Positions 1-12,606 of a stretch of DNA of 64,000 nucleotides are shown piece by piece (within the stretch, counting starts at the first letter, position 1; each line of letters opens with the position of its first letter). This DNA comes from Mansonella perstans (Eukaryota; Nematoda; Chromadorea; Rhabditida; Onchocercidae): the NCBI GenBank assembly GCA_037074765.1, contig JBAMDO010000576.1, forward strand, positions 682,001-746,000. Reading direction: 5' to 3'. The notes below the pieces were generated by a model that saw only the letters and a program-made list of their open reading frames with translations, ran no database searches and was not told where the DNA came from. The position numbers were made by a program, and so were the translations under genes.

Positions 1-273
1 GTCTGATAATTCAGTTTTTATAAAAATTCTGCTGCATCAATTATGCCTTCAAATCGATCGTTTATTATTTTGAAGTTTAAAACTAATAAAAATGATAATC
101 CAAAACATTAGTTGTTTGCAAAATAAAAGTGGATCACATGAAGAATTGATCGAATCATCCATTCTCATGAATGCTTACCAAATTATAACAGCACTGCATT
201 TGATGGCAATAAAACAAATAAGCAAAATATTCGCGATCATATTAACTAGCTTTCCAGTCTTCGATAACCTGGT

Positions 274-650
274 TTAATCAAACTTATTAGAATCAGAAAT
301 AATAAGATCCCTGAAATTTTCGTTCATTTGTTCATAATCAACAGCATTTGAAGGAACGGTTTTTACTTATCAAAATGGAAAAGATCTGTTGTATGATTTA
401 CAAAAATGAATCACTTTTTAGTATAAGAAAGATTGTACCTAACATTTCCATTGAAATCATATTATGAGTGTTGGAAAAAGTTTACCTGGTAGTTCGGTAT
501 ACGATCTTGAATATCTTCGATCATATCCAAATTTCGGTCATATCGCTTGATGAAATAATCATTTAGTGGTAATTCTTGCAAAACGAATGATAGTGTTGCG
601 GCTACGAGAAATAAAAGAGCCAATACAGTATAAAATATAGAAAGTTTCAT
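274..650 (-). CDS. Possible small secreted protein, two exons, about 79 aa
   Basis: The first exon starts with an ATG at 648-650 and encodes a typical signal peptide (MKLSIFYTVLALLFLVAATL, then SFVLQ) followed by an acidic/aromatic stretch. A second open stretch, 365 down to 274, reads TVPSNAVDYEQMNENFRDLI and ends at a TAA. The two join in phase if the donor after GATC (503|502) and the acceptor at 367-366 are used. A stronger-looking donor, CAG|GTAAAC at 486|485, exists but is out of phase with this second exon and would run into a stop. I do not recognise a family. It could also be the start of a longer gene. Codon-like composition and the signal peptide are the support; the splice choice is inference. 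Confidence 0.35.
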
Positions 651-3600
651 TTTGTTTTTTGCTATTTCGATATATTTCTAAAATCATAAAAATACTTTTT
701 AGATTTGCTATTAAATTTCTTTTCAAAATGAGGTAAAGCAAATAAATTACTAAAATATGAATAATTGATGAGAGGCAAATTGTCTCCTAGCATTCTTCGC
801 TTGATTTGCTTGATATAATATGACTGGTTTTATTTTTTAATTTTCGTTCAGTAAAGTAAAATAAATTTCATAAAATACAATCTAATTCGAGATTTTCGGT
901 AATTAAATAATGTCGATAATCACCACTCTGAATCTGACATCATTTAAATCAACATATTTAAATATCATTCTAACCAGTTGTCAAGATAATATGATTGGTT
1001 CGTGATAGATTAATTTAATGCTTCTGAAATTATCTCGTCTTTTTATATTTTGATAGACTTTCGTTTAGATATCTTAGGGATGTAAATGGTATTTGTTATT
1101 TAATGCTCGAACTAAAAAGTATTTGCGGAGATGGCGATAATATGAAATATATATTCTAGTAGTTTAGACTATGATAGCTATGCAAATTTTAAGGGATTTC
1201 CATTAAAGATGTTGTTGAAATTAGCTAAAGCGAAGGAAATATGTTGTAGAAATAGTTAACAAGATCCTACGGATTAAAAAAACTATGAGTAGTTGACAGT
1301 TTCAGGACAAATAAGATCGCAGCTCATTCACTTTGTGCGATTTGAATGCTAGTCAAGATTAACAATAATAACTATTCTAGAGTATAATCTGGAGAAAGTC
1401 ACAGAAGCTGTTTTAGAAATAAAATTGATGATACAACAAACCTTGCCTTAATAATGTGACACGCTCAGTAATTGTTGCTAGTGAACGGAAACAAATTCTG
1501 ATTCTAACTGTGATATTGTTCCACTTAAAACTATTTTTGATTAATATCCTATTTCAAGTTATTTTCCATTAAGTAAAACATAATTCAAATAGAATAGTTT
1601 TTTTATTTAAATTTTTGAAAATAAAAAATATTAGCAACCAAAAATAAAAAAATAAAAAATATTTAAAAAAAAAAATTTCGATTAAGTAAAAATAATAATT
1701 CAAATAGTTTATAAAAAAATAATGTGGACTGAATTAGGAAGAACTTATGTTGAATAAAATAAATGAGCCTTAATTATGAAAAATATTTTATTTTATTAAA
1801 CTGTTTTCGGAATTAAATTCAACAATTTCATGAAACATTCAATGATAGAAGTTATATGAGGTTTTGTTCTTTTGGATTTTGAATGTTTGAAATATTCAAT
1901 GTCTCAAGTTGCTTGTCTTTTAAATAATAAAGTCTATTGTTAGAGATAACTGCTAAATATAGCTAGTACTGATTATCATTCGTAGTAAAATTAACTCTTG
2001 GATTATTGTTGTTTCAATTCTGTGCAACGTCATCTTTACAAACAAAATTGCTCTTCCTTGAATATTAGCTAATTAATAGCCCTATTCCATTACCGTAATC
2101 AGAAAAGAGCTGATTGAATTTATTCAAGCATTTCTCCAAATACACTCTTTTAATATTTAATCCTCAATAAGACACTAATTATTTTTCAGCAATTTTTCGC
2201 TTTTTTTTTTAAATTTGTGGTTGCATAAAACAAAAGTAATATGCAATAATAGGTGAAAAGGCAAAAACAAAAAAGAACTCACAAAACTTTTTTAGGTTAT
2301 CAACCTGGAATTTTTTTCCGCTATTTTCTGGGCTATACTAATATGAAACTTCAACTTTAAGAAATAATAGGTTTTTTATAAAATGCTTCATGAAGTTTTA
2401 ACAATCATGGAAGTATAGTTACACTGGCAAATAAAATATAAAGAATAGGAACATTTTTGAAATCAAAATACCAAAATGTTGCATTCTCAAGATTATTTCT
2501 AGTATTAGAACTATTTATTTCCAATCTTTCAAATAAAACTGAAAATTTTTTTTATTATTTAATGAATCAATTTTTCTAGTCAAGACCTACAAATATCGCA
2601 AAACAATAATTGCTTCTAAGGTGCAACAGTGCGGAAATGAAAATGATATAATAATAATTTATTTTTCGTTTCTTTTCTCAGAAAGGTGAGAAACTACAAT
2701 TTGAGATTAAACTTTTCGATTGTACGATGTTTTCACATGTCTCTATAGAAGCTTTTAATTAATATTATTCCTTTGTTCACTGAAAGTTTTGGAGTTGCGA
2801 AATGATTACGTCACCTTTTTAAAGATAATCAAGATTTCTCACCAACAGAAATTTATTTTTGTTCTAGTTAAATTTATACGATGAAGAAGAAATAGAATCA
2901 TGCAAGATACCCAAATCGAGTCCTCTATACAGGTGACGCAGACACGTGTGATGTGTTGTACCAATAGCTTCTTAATTTTTATGAATCTTGATACAAAATC
3001 AAGTAAAACTTTATCATTGGCTTTATAATGCTCAGCTTGCATAATAATCAACGAAAACAGCATCCATATTATCAGTACTGTGAGCTAGAAATTTGAAGAC
3101 TGAAGGAAAAATTATGAAAAGTCATTTACCGAATCAAAATATTCAAATAATTTTCACAGCATAATTCCACACAACATAAATGAAAATCATAGAATGGTGT
3201 TAGATGGTCTATTGAGTGGACTGAAATGATGTGGTAAATCTAAATCTAGTTTGCCACTTCATTTAATTTTGCACTTCATTTATCCCTTTTTAATCTTCCA
3301 TTTTGTCTCTTTAATTAATTTTTTTTTTTGCTTATTCTGATGACTTTTTTTGAAAGCAATCCTATTATATTTCCGAACGTTATTGAAGATAAGAATCATA
3401 AATAGTAGCTTGAACTAGGGAACCATGCGAAAGTAGAAGTTTCAAGAAACAAAAAAACAACGAGAAAGCAAGAATTCCTTTCTTCATTGGAAAACGAAAT
3501 TTTGTCAATCATTTTAAACTTCCCAAAAATGATTTTTAAATGAATTGTAAATGCCAAATTCAGAAATTATGAAATCTAATCTTTAAGCAATTCCATAACT

Positions 3601-4900
3601 ATCAATTACGATTGCTTTTTTCTAAAAATGAAATGAGAAGAAAAAAATTGTTGAAATAACAAGATTACAGAAGTTAATTGAAGATAAAAATTTAATTGCC
3701 TCTCATATGAGGAAAATATTTTCAAAGTAAGACATTCCTTACAATAACATTTTATGTCAATAAATGAACATTTGATGATATTTAAGATCTGAATCTGTTA
3801 TCTGCATTGGCGTGTATTACTCATTACTCGGCTAATTCCTTCAAATAAATTAGCGAATTTTTTTTCAACTATAAAATATTTTCGCTGTTCGCTGCAATAA
3901 CAAATTGAAAGGTTGCAGTTTTTTTGGAGAACTTATCTTGTTTATTAATAAATTTTAATAAGTGATAGAATATTCCATAGCAGAAATCGTATTACAGAAA
4001 CAAAGTAGAAGGTGTAGACTACCATTAGAATTGTTTAGAAATTGTTTTGCATTCTCATAAATTTGGAAATTTAGGTACCTTGCTTAATTGGGAAAAAGTA
4101 TTTTGGACTAATTAGGCTGATAAAGATTTGTGCTATTCATTAGATCATTTACTGGATGAATATGAACAATATTAGATGGTAACTGCTAAAATAAACATGG
4201 AATATGATTTGTTAAAAAATCTTTTGCTTTCATAAATACCGTATCCACACCGAATGGAATAATGTGACAGTTACCATATATGATAATTTTTATGCGATCT
4301 TCAAAGATTTACATTTTTAGCTGTATCAGAGGCAAAAGCTTTAAATTGTCAACAAATTTCGGCTTCTGAAAAATATGAAAAGGGCATTTTAAACTTACAT
4401 TGTGCCTTTAAAATGATCTTCTATTTTAGGAATCCCTATTACAACGTAAATGATTCTCTACTTGGGAATCTTATTACATTGTACAGAGATGTAGATATAA
4501 TGAAGCCTAAAAGAATACTAAACTCTGTAATATTCAAAATATATTTTTTGTATTCAGTACTGATTCATTGTCTGCTATTGTATTGTGATAAAATGAACAA
4601 TCACTAAGTTATGCTATGCCAATGATAATTTTCAAAAATCCTTAAGGTAAGGTAAGCAATCCTTATTGTTTCATGTTTTTCTTTAGCATTTTTTTAAATT
4701 TCATTGAAATAGAAATAAACTTGCATAATGAAGTAGTCCTTAACGAAATTTTTTCCATTAATGTTAATCAAATTTGAAGAAAACACGATGAACGTGATTA
4801 TTTTATTCAGTATCCAGTAACAGTAGCTGATGTCAGCGGATCAGATTATCAAGCTGTAATAGAGAGTATTTAAATTTACGAAAAAGTATCGGTTAATACG
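651..4900. other. Long AT-rich non-coding stretch
   Basis: I see no gene I can support here. Open frames are short and lack coherent splice partners. One open stretch on the minus strand (about 3086-2839) with a hydrophobic start is discussed under rejected items. Poly-A and poly-T runs are common, for example 1620-1680. This is probably intergenic, between the secreted-protein candidate and the 3' end of the lipase. Confidence 0.5.
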
Positions 4901-7474
4901 TCATATCACGATATGATGGCGTACCATTTGCAGTTGAACTGGCAGTGAATCTCTGAATGTTTTATCGTGATCCTTTTTGTCATAAACTTTTTCACCATGT
5001 TGGCCAATTATTTTGGAGGTTATCTGAATTAATCACAAATACCGGCAGGTTCGAATACACCTGTCGATTCAGCCAGAATTTGAAAGCAATTTTAGATTTA
5101 CAATGATAATTTCTGTAAGTTTTGATAAAATTACCAAATATGTTCTGCAAAATTGAACTGTTACTTCAACTTAATTTAGTATTTGCAGATAGATTTCTAA
5201 ATTAATTCAATTCTACAAACAGTTAGAAAAAAACCTTCTTTTTACTTTCAATATAACATTAATCATATTTGGCATTAATTAGTTCAAATGAATAGTTTTA
5301 AAAAAATCATTTCATATTACTTTTTTTCATCGTCCATTCAGACTATCTGCAGTCAATTTGGAAAAAAAATTACCTTGCCACAAACGCTGTATCCGACAAT
5401 TTGATCGTCTTTACTATAAATAGTAAAAATATATTTTCCCTCGTAGCCTGTGACAGAATTAATGTCCTACAAATACTGCAAAGCTATTAAGCAAAATGCA
5501 ATGATAAACTTGAAATATCTAAAATCTCTTCTTGAATTGAAGAAATATTTTTAAATAAGCTTTCAAATGGTCTTTCTAATAATTTCTAACCTTTAAAAAT
5601 GCACTTTCCAGTGGGCATATACCAGAGAAAAGACCCGTAATCTGATTACAAATAGGTACCAAATTGAATGCACATGCCGGAATATTAATAAAACCAACCT
5701 TATTCAAAGAAACATTATTCAGCTGGCAAAAGTGATGTAAATGAAGATTGTAAGAAATAAAAATTTTGGATAACTAGTATTTTAAAAAATGAAACAAATA
5801 GATTGAAAAATTTTTTCGAAACCTTTAGCATCACGCCATGATTTGGTCCAGCAATACCAACAAATGTATCGATAAAACTTGTCAATGGACCTCCCAGATT
5901 CTCCCTAGTATCTACACAATAGCCTGAAATATGTTAATTACTCAATTAAAAAACGATCGGAGGATGAAACGTTTGAGTGTATCATCAGGGCAGAAGATAT
6001 CTTGAAAGTTCAAAAAAGGAAAAGGTCAGGAAAACAAGGATAGTAATTTAATTATAAATGACTTGTACACGATCTAAGTATAAGCAAAGACTTGGCCAAA
6101 AAAAAATATGTAGGAGGAATCCAGGGATGTATTCCGGTAATGGAGTAGTTAAGACTGATCGTATAAATAAATAAAAAACCAACAATCGATAAATCAATCT
6201 ATTTCTTTCACTTTACATTTAATTTTATACAGAAATCATTTGATTGGGCTGGCAGTTTGAAACTAAATTGAAGTAACTATTATTACATCGATGTTAAGCG
6301 TAACTAAAAACAATGAACGAATAAAGTAAGTGGAATAGAATTTAATGTAAAATGCAAACAAAAAAATTAGTTAAAATTCCTATTTTCACCTCCCAAAATA
6401 GCTTTCCGAGCGATAGGCACACCTAATGAATATGCGATAACATCGACAGCACGATTAGTATAAAGACGCACAGCCACAATCAATCCTCGTACCTTAAATT
6501 ACTAACTGAAACTGAGATATTTTTATATGCTACCAAGTAAATTTTAATTAACTTGCGGGTTATTGGCCAGCTTACTCTATCATTTGAAATTATAGCAACA
6601 GAAAATATTTTAAGAAATTCATGCAGTCACCACTGAAACAGAGCTAGCCAATTCAAAATCTTTCCTCGTAGGATATTTATTCCAAATTCTATATCATTTT
6701 GAAGAAAAGCAATATTATTTTGAACAATAAATTAACTTTCTACGGTAATATTTGGATTTCATACATAGTCTAAAAATAGATAAAATACCTGCTTGACATA
6801 TTTGCAATTCATCGTATATTTCGCCCACTGCAGTGGATTACCTTGTGCTCCATTGGCAAACGTTGTTGCATACAATTCTGACCAGTTGTAACCGGAAGTT
6901 CTGATAATAGTGAACAGTAGTACATAATTTTGATAACATTTTCTCTATGGTAGGATAAAGAAGAAAGAAGACGGCATTTAACTGGATGATCAGATGAAAA
7001 ACATACAAAAAATAGGTTGCACCAATAAAAGGCTGTTCTCCCGCAGTATTTGAGACACCATGTACAAAAACGATCGGATCTTTTTTTAATATCTGATTCC
7101 GATACTGCTTACCACCAAAAGAGCCCATCTGACCCAAATCTGCCCTAAATTATCTTTTTTCAAAACTGTAGAATGCTAATAGATTGATACAGTTGTTAGT
7201 ATCATGCATTACCTAGACTTTTTGCAATAAATGTCATCTGGATATAAATTTGTTTGACAGCGTAGTTCAGTGTGAAAAGATTATATAAAGCAAATATCAT
7301 TTGAACTTAAGATTTCTATTTGTCTTTTAATAGATGAGTTTAGATACAGACAACTCTGAAAGATTTAAAAAATTTTTCCCACCTATTTAGTGTTTCTTGT
7401 ACGTCATATCCGTAAACTTTTGTAAGCCAAGTGTTGAAATCCCTCGTAAAATAAGCATTAATCACTTTGTAGAA
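4901..7474 (-). CDS. Class 2 triacylglycerol lipase (nematode LIPS-like), 5' end missing
   Basis: Eight phase-consistent exons (7474-7383, 7144-7007, 6900-6789, 6492-6390, 5923-5823, 5722-5591, 5466-5374, 5023-4901) give 297 residues and a TGA stop. Order of landmarks: GSFGG; the beta-strand/oxyanion segment DPIVFVHGVSNTAG; GYNWSELYATTF; the nucleophile elbow AYSLGVPIARKA with the catalytic serine; FVGIAGPNHG; several cysteines (CVDT, PAC, ICNQ, GICP) likely forming disulfides of a secreted enzyme; and a C-terminal GYSVCGK then GQHGEKVYDKKDHD block. These are hallmarks of the lipase class 2 family that is expanded in nematodes and probably hydrolyses neutral lipids outside the cell. The initiator and signal-peptide exon must lie upstream of 7474; I could not find it with confidence. 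The AYSLG elbow replaces the more common GHSMG, as is usual in this family. Confidence 0.85.
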
Positions 7475-9429
7475 CTGTAGTATCAATAGATGTTTCAACA
7501 TTTTACTGAAATCTGAATAATTTACAAAGGTCAGCAGAGAGTAATCAAAATCTAAGAGCCTTTTTCAGCCTTTAAATAACAGCTTCTAAAGAATGTAAAA
7601 TTGGCCTATATTTAGAATTTTAGCTATTGTAGATATGGAAAATAGCAAAAAATAACTGAGTCCATTTCTCTCTTCACATATTTCTCTTTACAATTCATAC
7701 TTATTTGGATTGCTCACAACTCATGGTATATAAAATATCATTAAATTTTGAAACCGAATAAATTTGTTGACCGCCGGGCAGTTTTGCTGACCAATTGCAT
7801 TTCCGACGATAGATAAAATTTTGAAATCATATGAAAAATATTTATGAAATTTTAAGCATAAATGATTGAGGAACAGAGGTATAATGAAAATTTCAGTCGT
7901 CAAATTATCTTTAATAAGAGGCAAAGATAGTATGGTATATAAATAACTGTTAATATTGATTTTGAAGGACAGCAATGGATTTATTTGAGAATTATAATTA
8001 AACGGTAATTTCAGGTAGGGAAAGAAAAGGATAGGATAAAGAGCAAATAGAGCAATTAATAAATCAGTTCAACAATTCGGAAGGCGAGACGATTTAATTC
8101 TTATCCGATTCTAATGCATTTTCATTATTTCAAATCAAAATTCTACATTTTTGCAAACAAAAATATTAGTTAAAAAAAAGATCTATATCATTGTTTTATA
8201 AAATAATGGATAGCAAATACTTTTTTTTTCTTCCACACTTTAATTACTTCTTGTTTATCTGTTATTTTATATTTTGTTCTTCTCTAGTTTACATTCTTGA
8301 AACGAAAAATTAGATTACGTCAATCTCCTTGACATTCTGATTTAATTTCAAATCCGATACCATGATTTACATTGGTAATGTATAAATTTTTTTAACAATT
8401 CGAAATTGAACAATATAAATTAATCGAAAAAGAGAGGAAACAATGGAATATAATAAATCTAAATGAGACAAAATAAAATGGAATGAAATTACAAGTCATT
8501 AATTCAAAAATAATGGAATGAATTTTCTCGACTAGTTTGATTACCAGAATACTTCATTGTAAATGTGCAAGTTTTTCGAATTAAGCCAACTAAAGATTTC
8601 ATGAATGAGTTGAATTATTTCTTAAATTTGCAAGTGTATAAAGAGATACCTGTTTCTTTTCCACTCTCAATTCATCTATTTCGTAACATTTGTCATATTT
8701 TCTGCATCGATAAATTAACTTTCAATGAATTATATGGCAAGTGTAATCCATATAGGAGAACTGTACACCGATTATCTTCGATACGAAACGGTTTGAAATT
8801 GAATTTAGCACTATATGATCACATATGATCAACACTATTTCCAAAGATCTTTTTAATTATTACTGTAAAATAGCGTTAGATTTCATTTTAAATTTTGTTA
8901 CTTTTACCCTAAATGATACGATTCTCATGCCAATTACTAACAGCCCATGAATGGATTCATAAATCATGCCAATTACTTCTCAAATAATATTTGCAAATAA
9001 TGGCAATCTGCATTAAAAGTTGCTTAAATCTTACTGTCTTTTTTACGGGACAAATGAGCAGATATCGCCATCTGCTTGTTTGTAGCAAGTTTTTAACAAA
9101 ATAGCAATGATGAAGTAGCAAGCTGATTTTTGAATAAATTTGGACTTTGTAAACTTGAAATAATTTTCGAGAAATTTTGCTTCCATGAAAAACTGGTTTC
9201 AACTCTTTTGGCACAATAAGCTATTACCAATTAGTTGATCATCTGTCCTTCCATTTTTTTCTGCAAGCAATATGATAAGGAAATATGCTACATTGCAGAA
9301 GAATTGGTATTGCAATTTATGCAGGGCCGTTCCTTCACATTGCAAAATCCTGAAGTGAACAATTTATGGAAGTGTACACTTTCCTGACGACGAATGGGAT
9401 TGATGTGAGCACTATTTGGATTAAGATTA
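7475..9429. other. Gap upstream of the lipase
   Basis: This should contain the missing first exon or exons of the lipase, but no ATG plus signal peptide with a matching donor stands out. Open stretches at 8565-8828 (plus) and 9214-8957 (minus) have no recognisable motifs or splice partners and are not called. Confidence 0.4.
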
Positions 9430-9891
9430 AGCTATCGCGAAACCCATACAACGAATTTTTCAATAGGTAAATAAATATAATTAATTTTATGATGTAAGAT
9501 TAATTTTTTATTTTTGTAGTCTTACATCCAATAATTTAAGCCGTAGATAAATAATAAGGACATTATGATCAACCTATCACGTCATTATTCTATCATTCAT
9601 CACTTGATCTTATGATCTCTCCATCACATCATTATTTTATCCTTTATTATTTCACATTATGATCGTCTTATCACGTCATTGACGCCTCTTCTACTACTAT
9701 AAATAGACTGTCAAATTTCCATCTTAACTGTTTTCTTCATAACGGCACTCATCTGTCTCTTCATCCAAGCATCCAGTTCTTTCAACATTTTTATTACGTT
9801 TACGTTTGCTAAGTTCGCGTTTGTTATTACCTTTAATTATATTTGCGTTCGTCAATAATTTTAATAAAGGTTTAATTACCCAAGTTTGAGA
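9430..9891 (+). repeat. Left arm of the fold-back element
   Basis: The inner end is CCCAAGTTTGAGA (9879-9891); the outer part runs through CGAATTTTTCAATAGG. It is matched almost base for base by the reverse complement of 10081-10544. Confidence 0.85.
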
Positions 9892-10040
9892 GAAAGGCGA
9901 TTATAATTGGGAAATATGAACCTACCGACGATGAGGCTAATTTTCCTATTCTGCATGGTTATACAGCGGAAGAAATAGAGCAAATGGAAGAAGCATCAGT
10001 CCCGGCTCGTGGCACCATAAAATTTTGTTGCGAAAGTTGA
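9876..10040 (+). other. Open frame across the centre of the fold-back element
   Basis: A 54-codon open stretch starts after a TAA at 9873-9875 and ends with TGA at 10038-10040. It reads through PKFERKAIIIGKYEPTDDEA, then NFPILHGYTAEEIEQMEEAS, then VPARGTIKFCCES. The composition is acidic and protein-like, unlike the surrounding AT-rich DNA. It has no early in-frame ATG, so it could be a captured exon, a remnant of the element's own gene, or a spliced internal exon. I do not recognise a family. Confidence 0.4.
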
Positions 10041-10059
10041 GATAAGGTAGCTGGTTGAA

Positions 10060-10248
10060 TTGAATACTTTGCTGTCTCAATCTCAAACTTGGGTAATTAA
10101 ACCTTTATTAAAATTATTGACGAACGCAAATATAATTAAAGGTAATAACAAACGCGAACTTAGCAAACGTAAACGTAATAAAAATGTTGAAAGAACTGGA
10201 TGTTTGGATGAAGAGACAGATGAGTGCCGTTATGAAGAAAACAGTTAA
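10060..10248 (+). other. Basic/acidic open frame carried in the right arm
   Basis: An open frame beginning at a TTG (no ATG) reads outward from the centre and encodes a leucine-rich start, a strongly basic segment (KRELSKRKRNKN) and an acidic tail (CLDEETDECRYEENS) before TAA. Because the arms are inverted copies, the same peptide from QTWVIKPLL onward is also encoded on the minus strand of the left arm. A KRKR-type segment could be a nuclear signal. The function is unknown and it may be a degenerate fragment. Confidence 0.3.
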
Positions 10249-10544
10249 GATGGAAATTTGACAGTCTATTTATAGTAGTAGAAGAGGGGTCAATGACGTG
10301 ATAAGACGATCATAATGTGAAATAATAAAGGATAAAATAATGATGTGATGGAGAGATCATAAGATCAAGTGATGAATAATAGAATAATGACGTGATAGGT
10401 TGATTATAATGTCCTTATTATTTATCTACGGCTTAAATTATTGGATGTAAGACTACAAAAATAAAAAATTAATCTTACATCATAAAATTAATTATATTTA
10501 TTTACCTATTGAAAAATTCGCTGTATGGATTTTGCGACATAAGC
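10081..10544 (-). repeat. Right arm of the fold-back element
   Basis: This is the inverted partner of 9430-9891. It begins TCTCAAACTTGGG and ends near ATTTTGCGACATAAGC. Confidence 0.85.
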
Positions 10545-12604
10545 TTTTATTCAGTTGATTTTACTTTCAGAAAGATTATAAAGATTATTAGAAAGAATAT
10601 AATGAAGTTAATTTTTTTCATTGATCTGCAATTAATTTTTTGGAGATAACATTGCTAATCAGTTATCAGATTGACGATCAAAGTGCTAACATCGATTGTA
10701 TCATTGAATTTGTTGTTTGTACATGGATTAGGCATCGCATAATCATTTCAGTTCTTTGTTTTTTTGTTTCCCAGTAAAAGTATCGAAAACTTTCATTCTA
10801 TTGTTAAAGACTAAATGATGTAAATTTACGTTCATTTGTAAGCTTGTAAAGCAATGAAGTTTTTGAAGAGATATGTTGTTGATAATATTTATACTAATTA
10901 GTACAGTTGGCCACAGATAACAGCTGGGCAATAACATCTTTGTAATTACCGAAATTTAAGAATAGCAATTTTATGAAAGATGGACCCAATTGTTGTTGTG
11001 AATTTCTCCTATTGACAAATTCTCGTATTGAGTTGTATGTGAAGATACAAATCTTTTTTTAGCTCATTCACTTTCGACAAGGAGGATCTGCAACTGATTG
11101 CCTGTTTTGGACTTAATCTTACTAATTTTAAATGTTAGTCTTAAATGACTTAGTCTTAAATGTCTATTTATGTGCAAATAAATATTCTTTATAATATTAC
11201 AATAATAATAATATCTAATACAATATTATAATAAGAACAATATCTAATACAGCGATATAATATGAGGGTTTAATACATGAACAATGATGATAAGAAAAAG
11301 AAGAGAAATGAGTAGAGGGTGAATGAAAATCGAATTACGCTCTAGTGATGACGATAATGATAATGAAAATGTTTTCTTGGATAGGCTCAACTTTTTATAG
11401 TGAAAACAAGTGAGTTTGATTTACAGAATTCCAGATATGGTATGATCTTTAATCGATAAACGGAAGATAACTTTTTGAACTCGTTCAACAATCGCATATA
11501 GGTCTAAATCAGTTCAGTTGAATGACTGTAGAAATTGTAGGAGTAAATGGAAATGTTTGAGTGATATGTAGCACTAATTTATATACAAAAAGAATATTTC
11601 CATGCGCTCTTTGAATGTTTAAAAAAGTACCCGATTATTTGACAAAGAAAGTTTGGTGTGACAAATTATTATTAACATTTTTTGAATTTAAATTGACCAT
11701 ACAGATCTTGGCACTCCAGTAATTAACAATATTCCAGCGCATTGAAAATTTCGGACACTTATTTTACGCGCTTCAAATCCGACTAAAACAGCTTATTTCG
11801 TTTCATTTATTTTGTTACTGTTTCAAATTTAAATCAAAAATTTCAATTGACCAAAATTTTCAATTCACAGCTTCATCAGTGTCATCTTTTCATTATTATT
11901 GTAATTCAGCGATATTATGAATAAGCTGAGTTCTCTATTCTATAGCGGAAGGTCGAAGGTTATTCAATCAATAATATTTCATGAATAAACATAGCGTTAT
12001 TGATTTCGAGGCATTTTTGATTTATTGAATTCCTTTATCCCAAAATATAATATTTATCTTAAGCAAATAATAATTTATAGCTTCCTAAAATTCGACGTCT
12101 TCAATTTAAAAAAAAAAAAATGCCTTTTTTTTCATTTTCTATCTGCTTGCTTAGCACTTTTAACGCGGAACAACTGTTTTTGTATACTGTTGAAGTAGGA
12201 AAAGAATGAAGTAAATGGTATTGGAGAAATCGGAAATATGTTGAAATAAAAAATAAAATAATATATTGCAGAAATTCCTCAGAATACTGAACGTAATCAA
12301 TAATGCATAATACAATAATAATACAGAGATTTTTTAATGTAAAGATTATCTTAATTTAAATGCTCCAAATAATTTTAAAAAATCGATAAAAAATGTAGCA
12401 ATAAATAAAAATAATATAAATCTTAAAATGATGAACCAGCTATCCAACTTTCATCTTCTAGATTAACAGTCAGATGTGCTGCAATGTCAGCTTTGAATCA
12501 TCTTGAACTGATTTGTTAGCGTAGTTCAACTGCAATGTCTGGATTTTGGCAAACAAAGCTTGTACTAATACTAATAACGCCTTTTCAATGATCAGCAATG
12601 TGAC
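10545..12604. other. AT-rich stretch without a gene
   Basis: Short open frames only, with no coherent exons. On the minus strand around 12430-12500 a run reading ADIAAHLTVNLEDESWIAG ends at a stop. It could be a fragment belonging to the relic just above it, but I cannot join them. Confidence 0.4.
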
Positions 12605-12606
12605 AA

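Larger units (their letters stand above)
9430..10544. mobile_element. Fold-back (long inverted repeat) element
   Basis: Two arms of about 460 bp (9430-9891 and 10081-10544) are near-perfect reverse complements, with only scattered mismatches such as GACGCC versus GACCCC near 9686 and 10296. A 189-bp centre separates them. At the outer ends similarity fades gradually (CCCATACAACG versus CCATACAGCG) and I see no clear target-site duplication. The architecture matches fold-back or long-TIR DNA transposons. No transposase is visible, so this would be non-autonomous. Both arms carry the same outward-reading open frame, and the centre carries another. An alternative is a recent inverted duplication of a host or unknown element. 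Confidence 0.8.

Noticed and set aside
2839..3086. Minus-strand open stretch with a hydrophobic start (LTVLIIWMLFSLIIMQA) and two close cysteines, preceded by TTTCTAG
   Set aside because: It could be a signal-peptide exon of a small secreted protein, but no initiator exon or downstream partner in phase was found and the later part looks random.
5041..5070. GGTTCGAATAC resembling a tRNA B box
   Set aside because: It lies next to the lipase final exon, the T-stem does not close properly and no A box or acceptor stem is present.
8565..9214. Open frames on both strands of 85-87 codons
   Set aside because: No motif, no splice context and no codon pattern distinct from the surroundings; they are probably chance.
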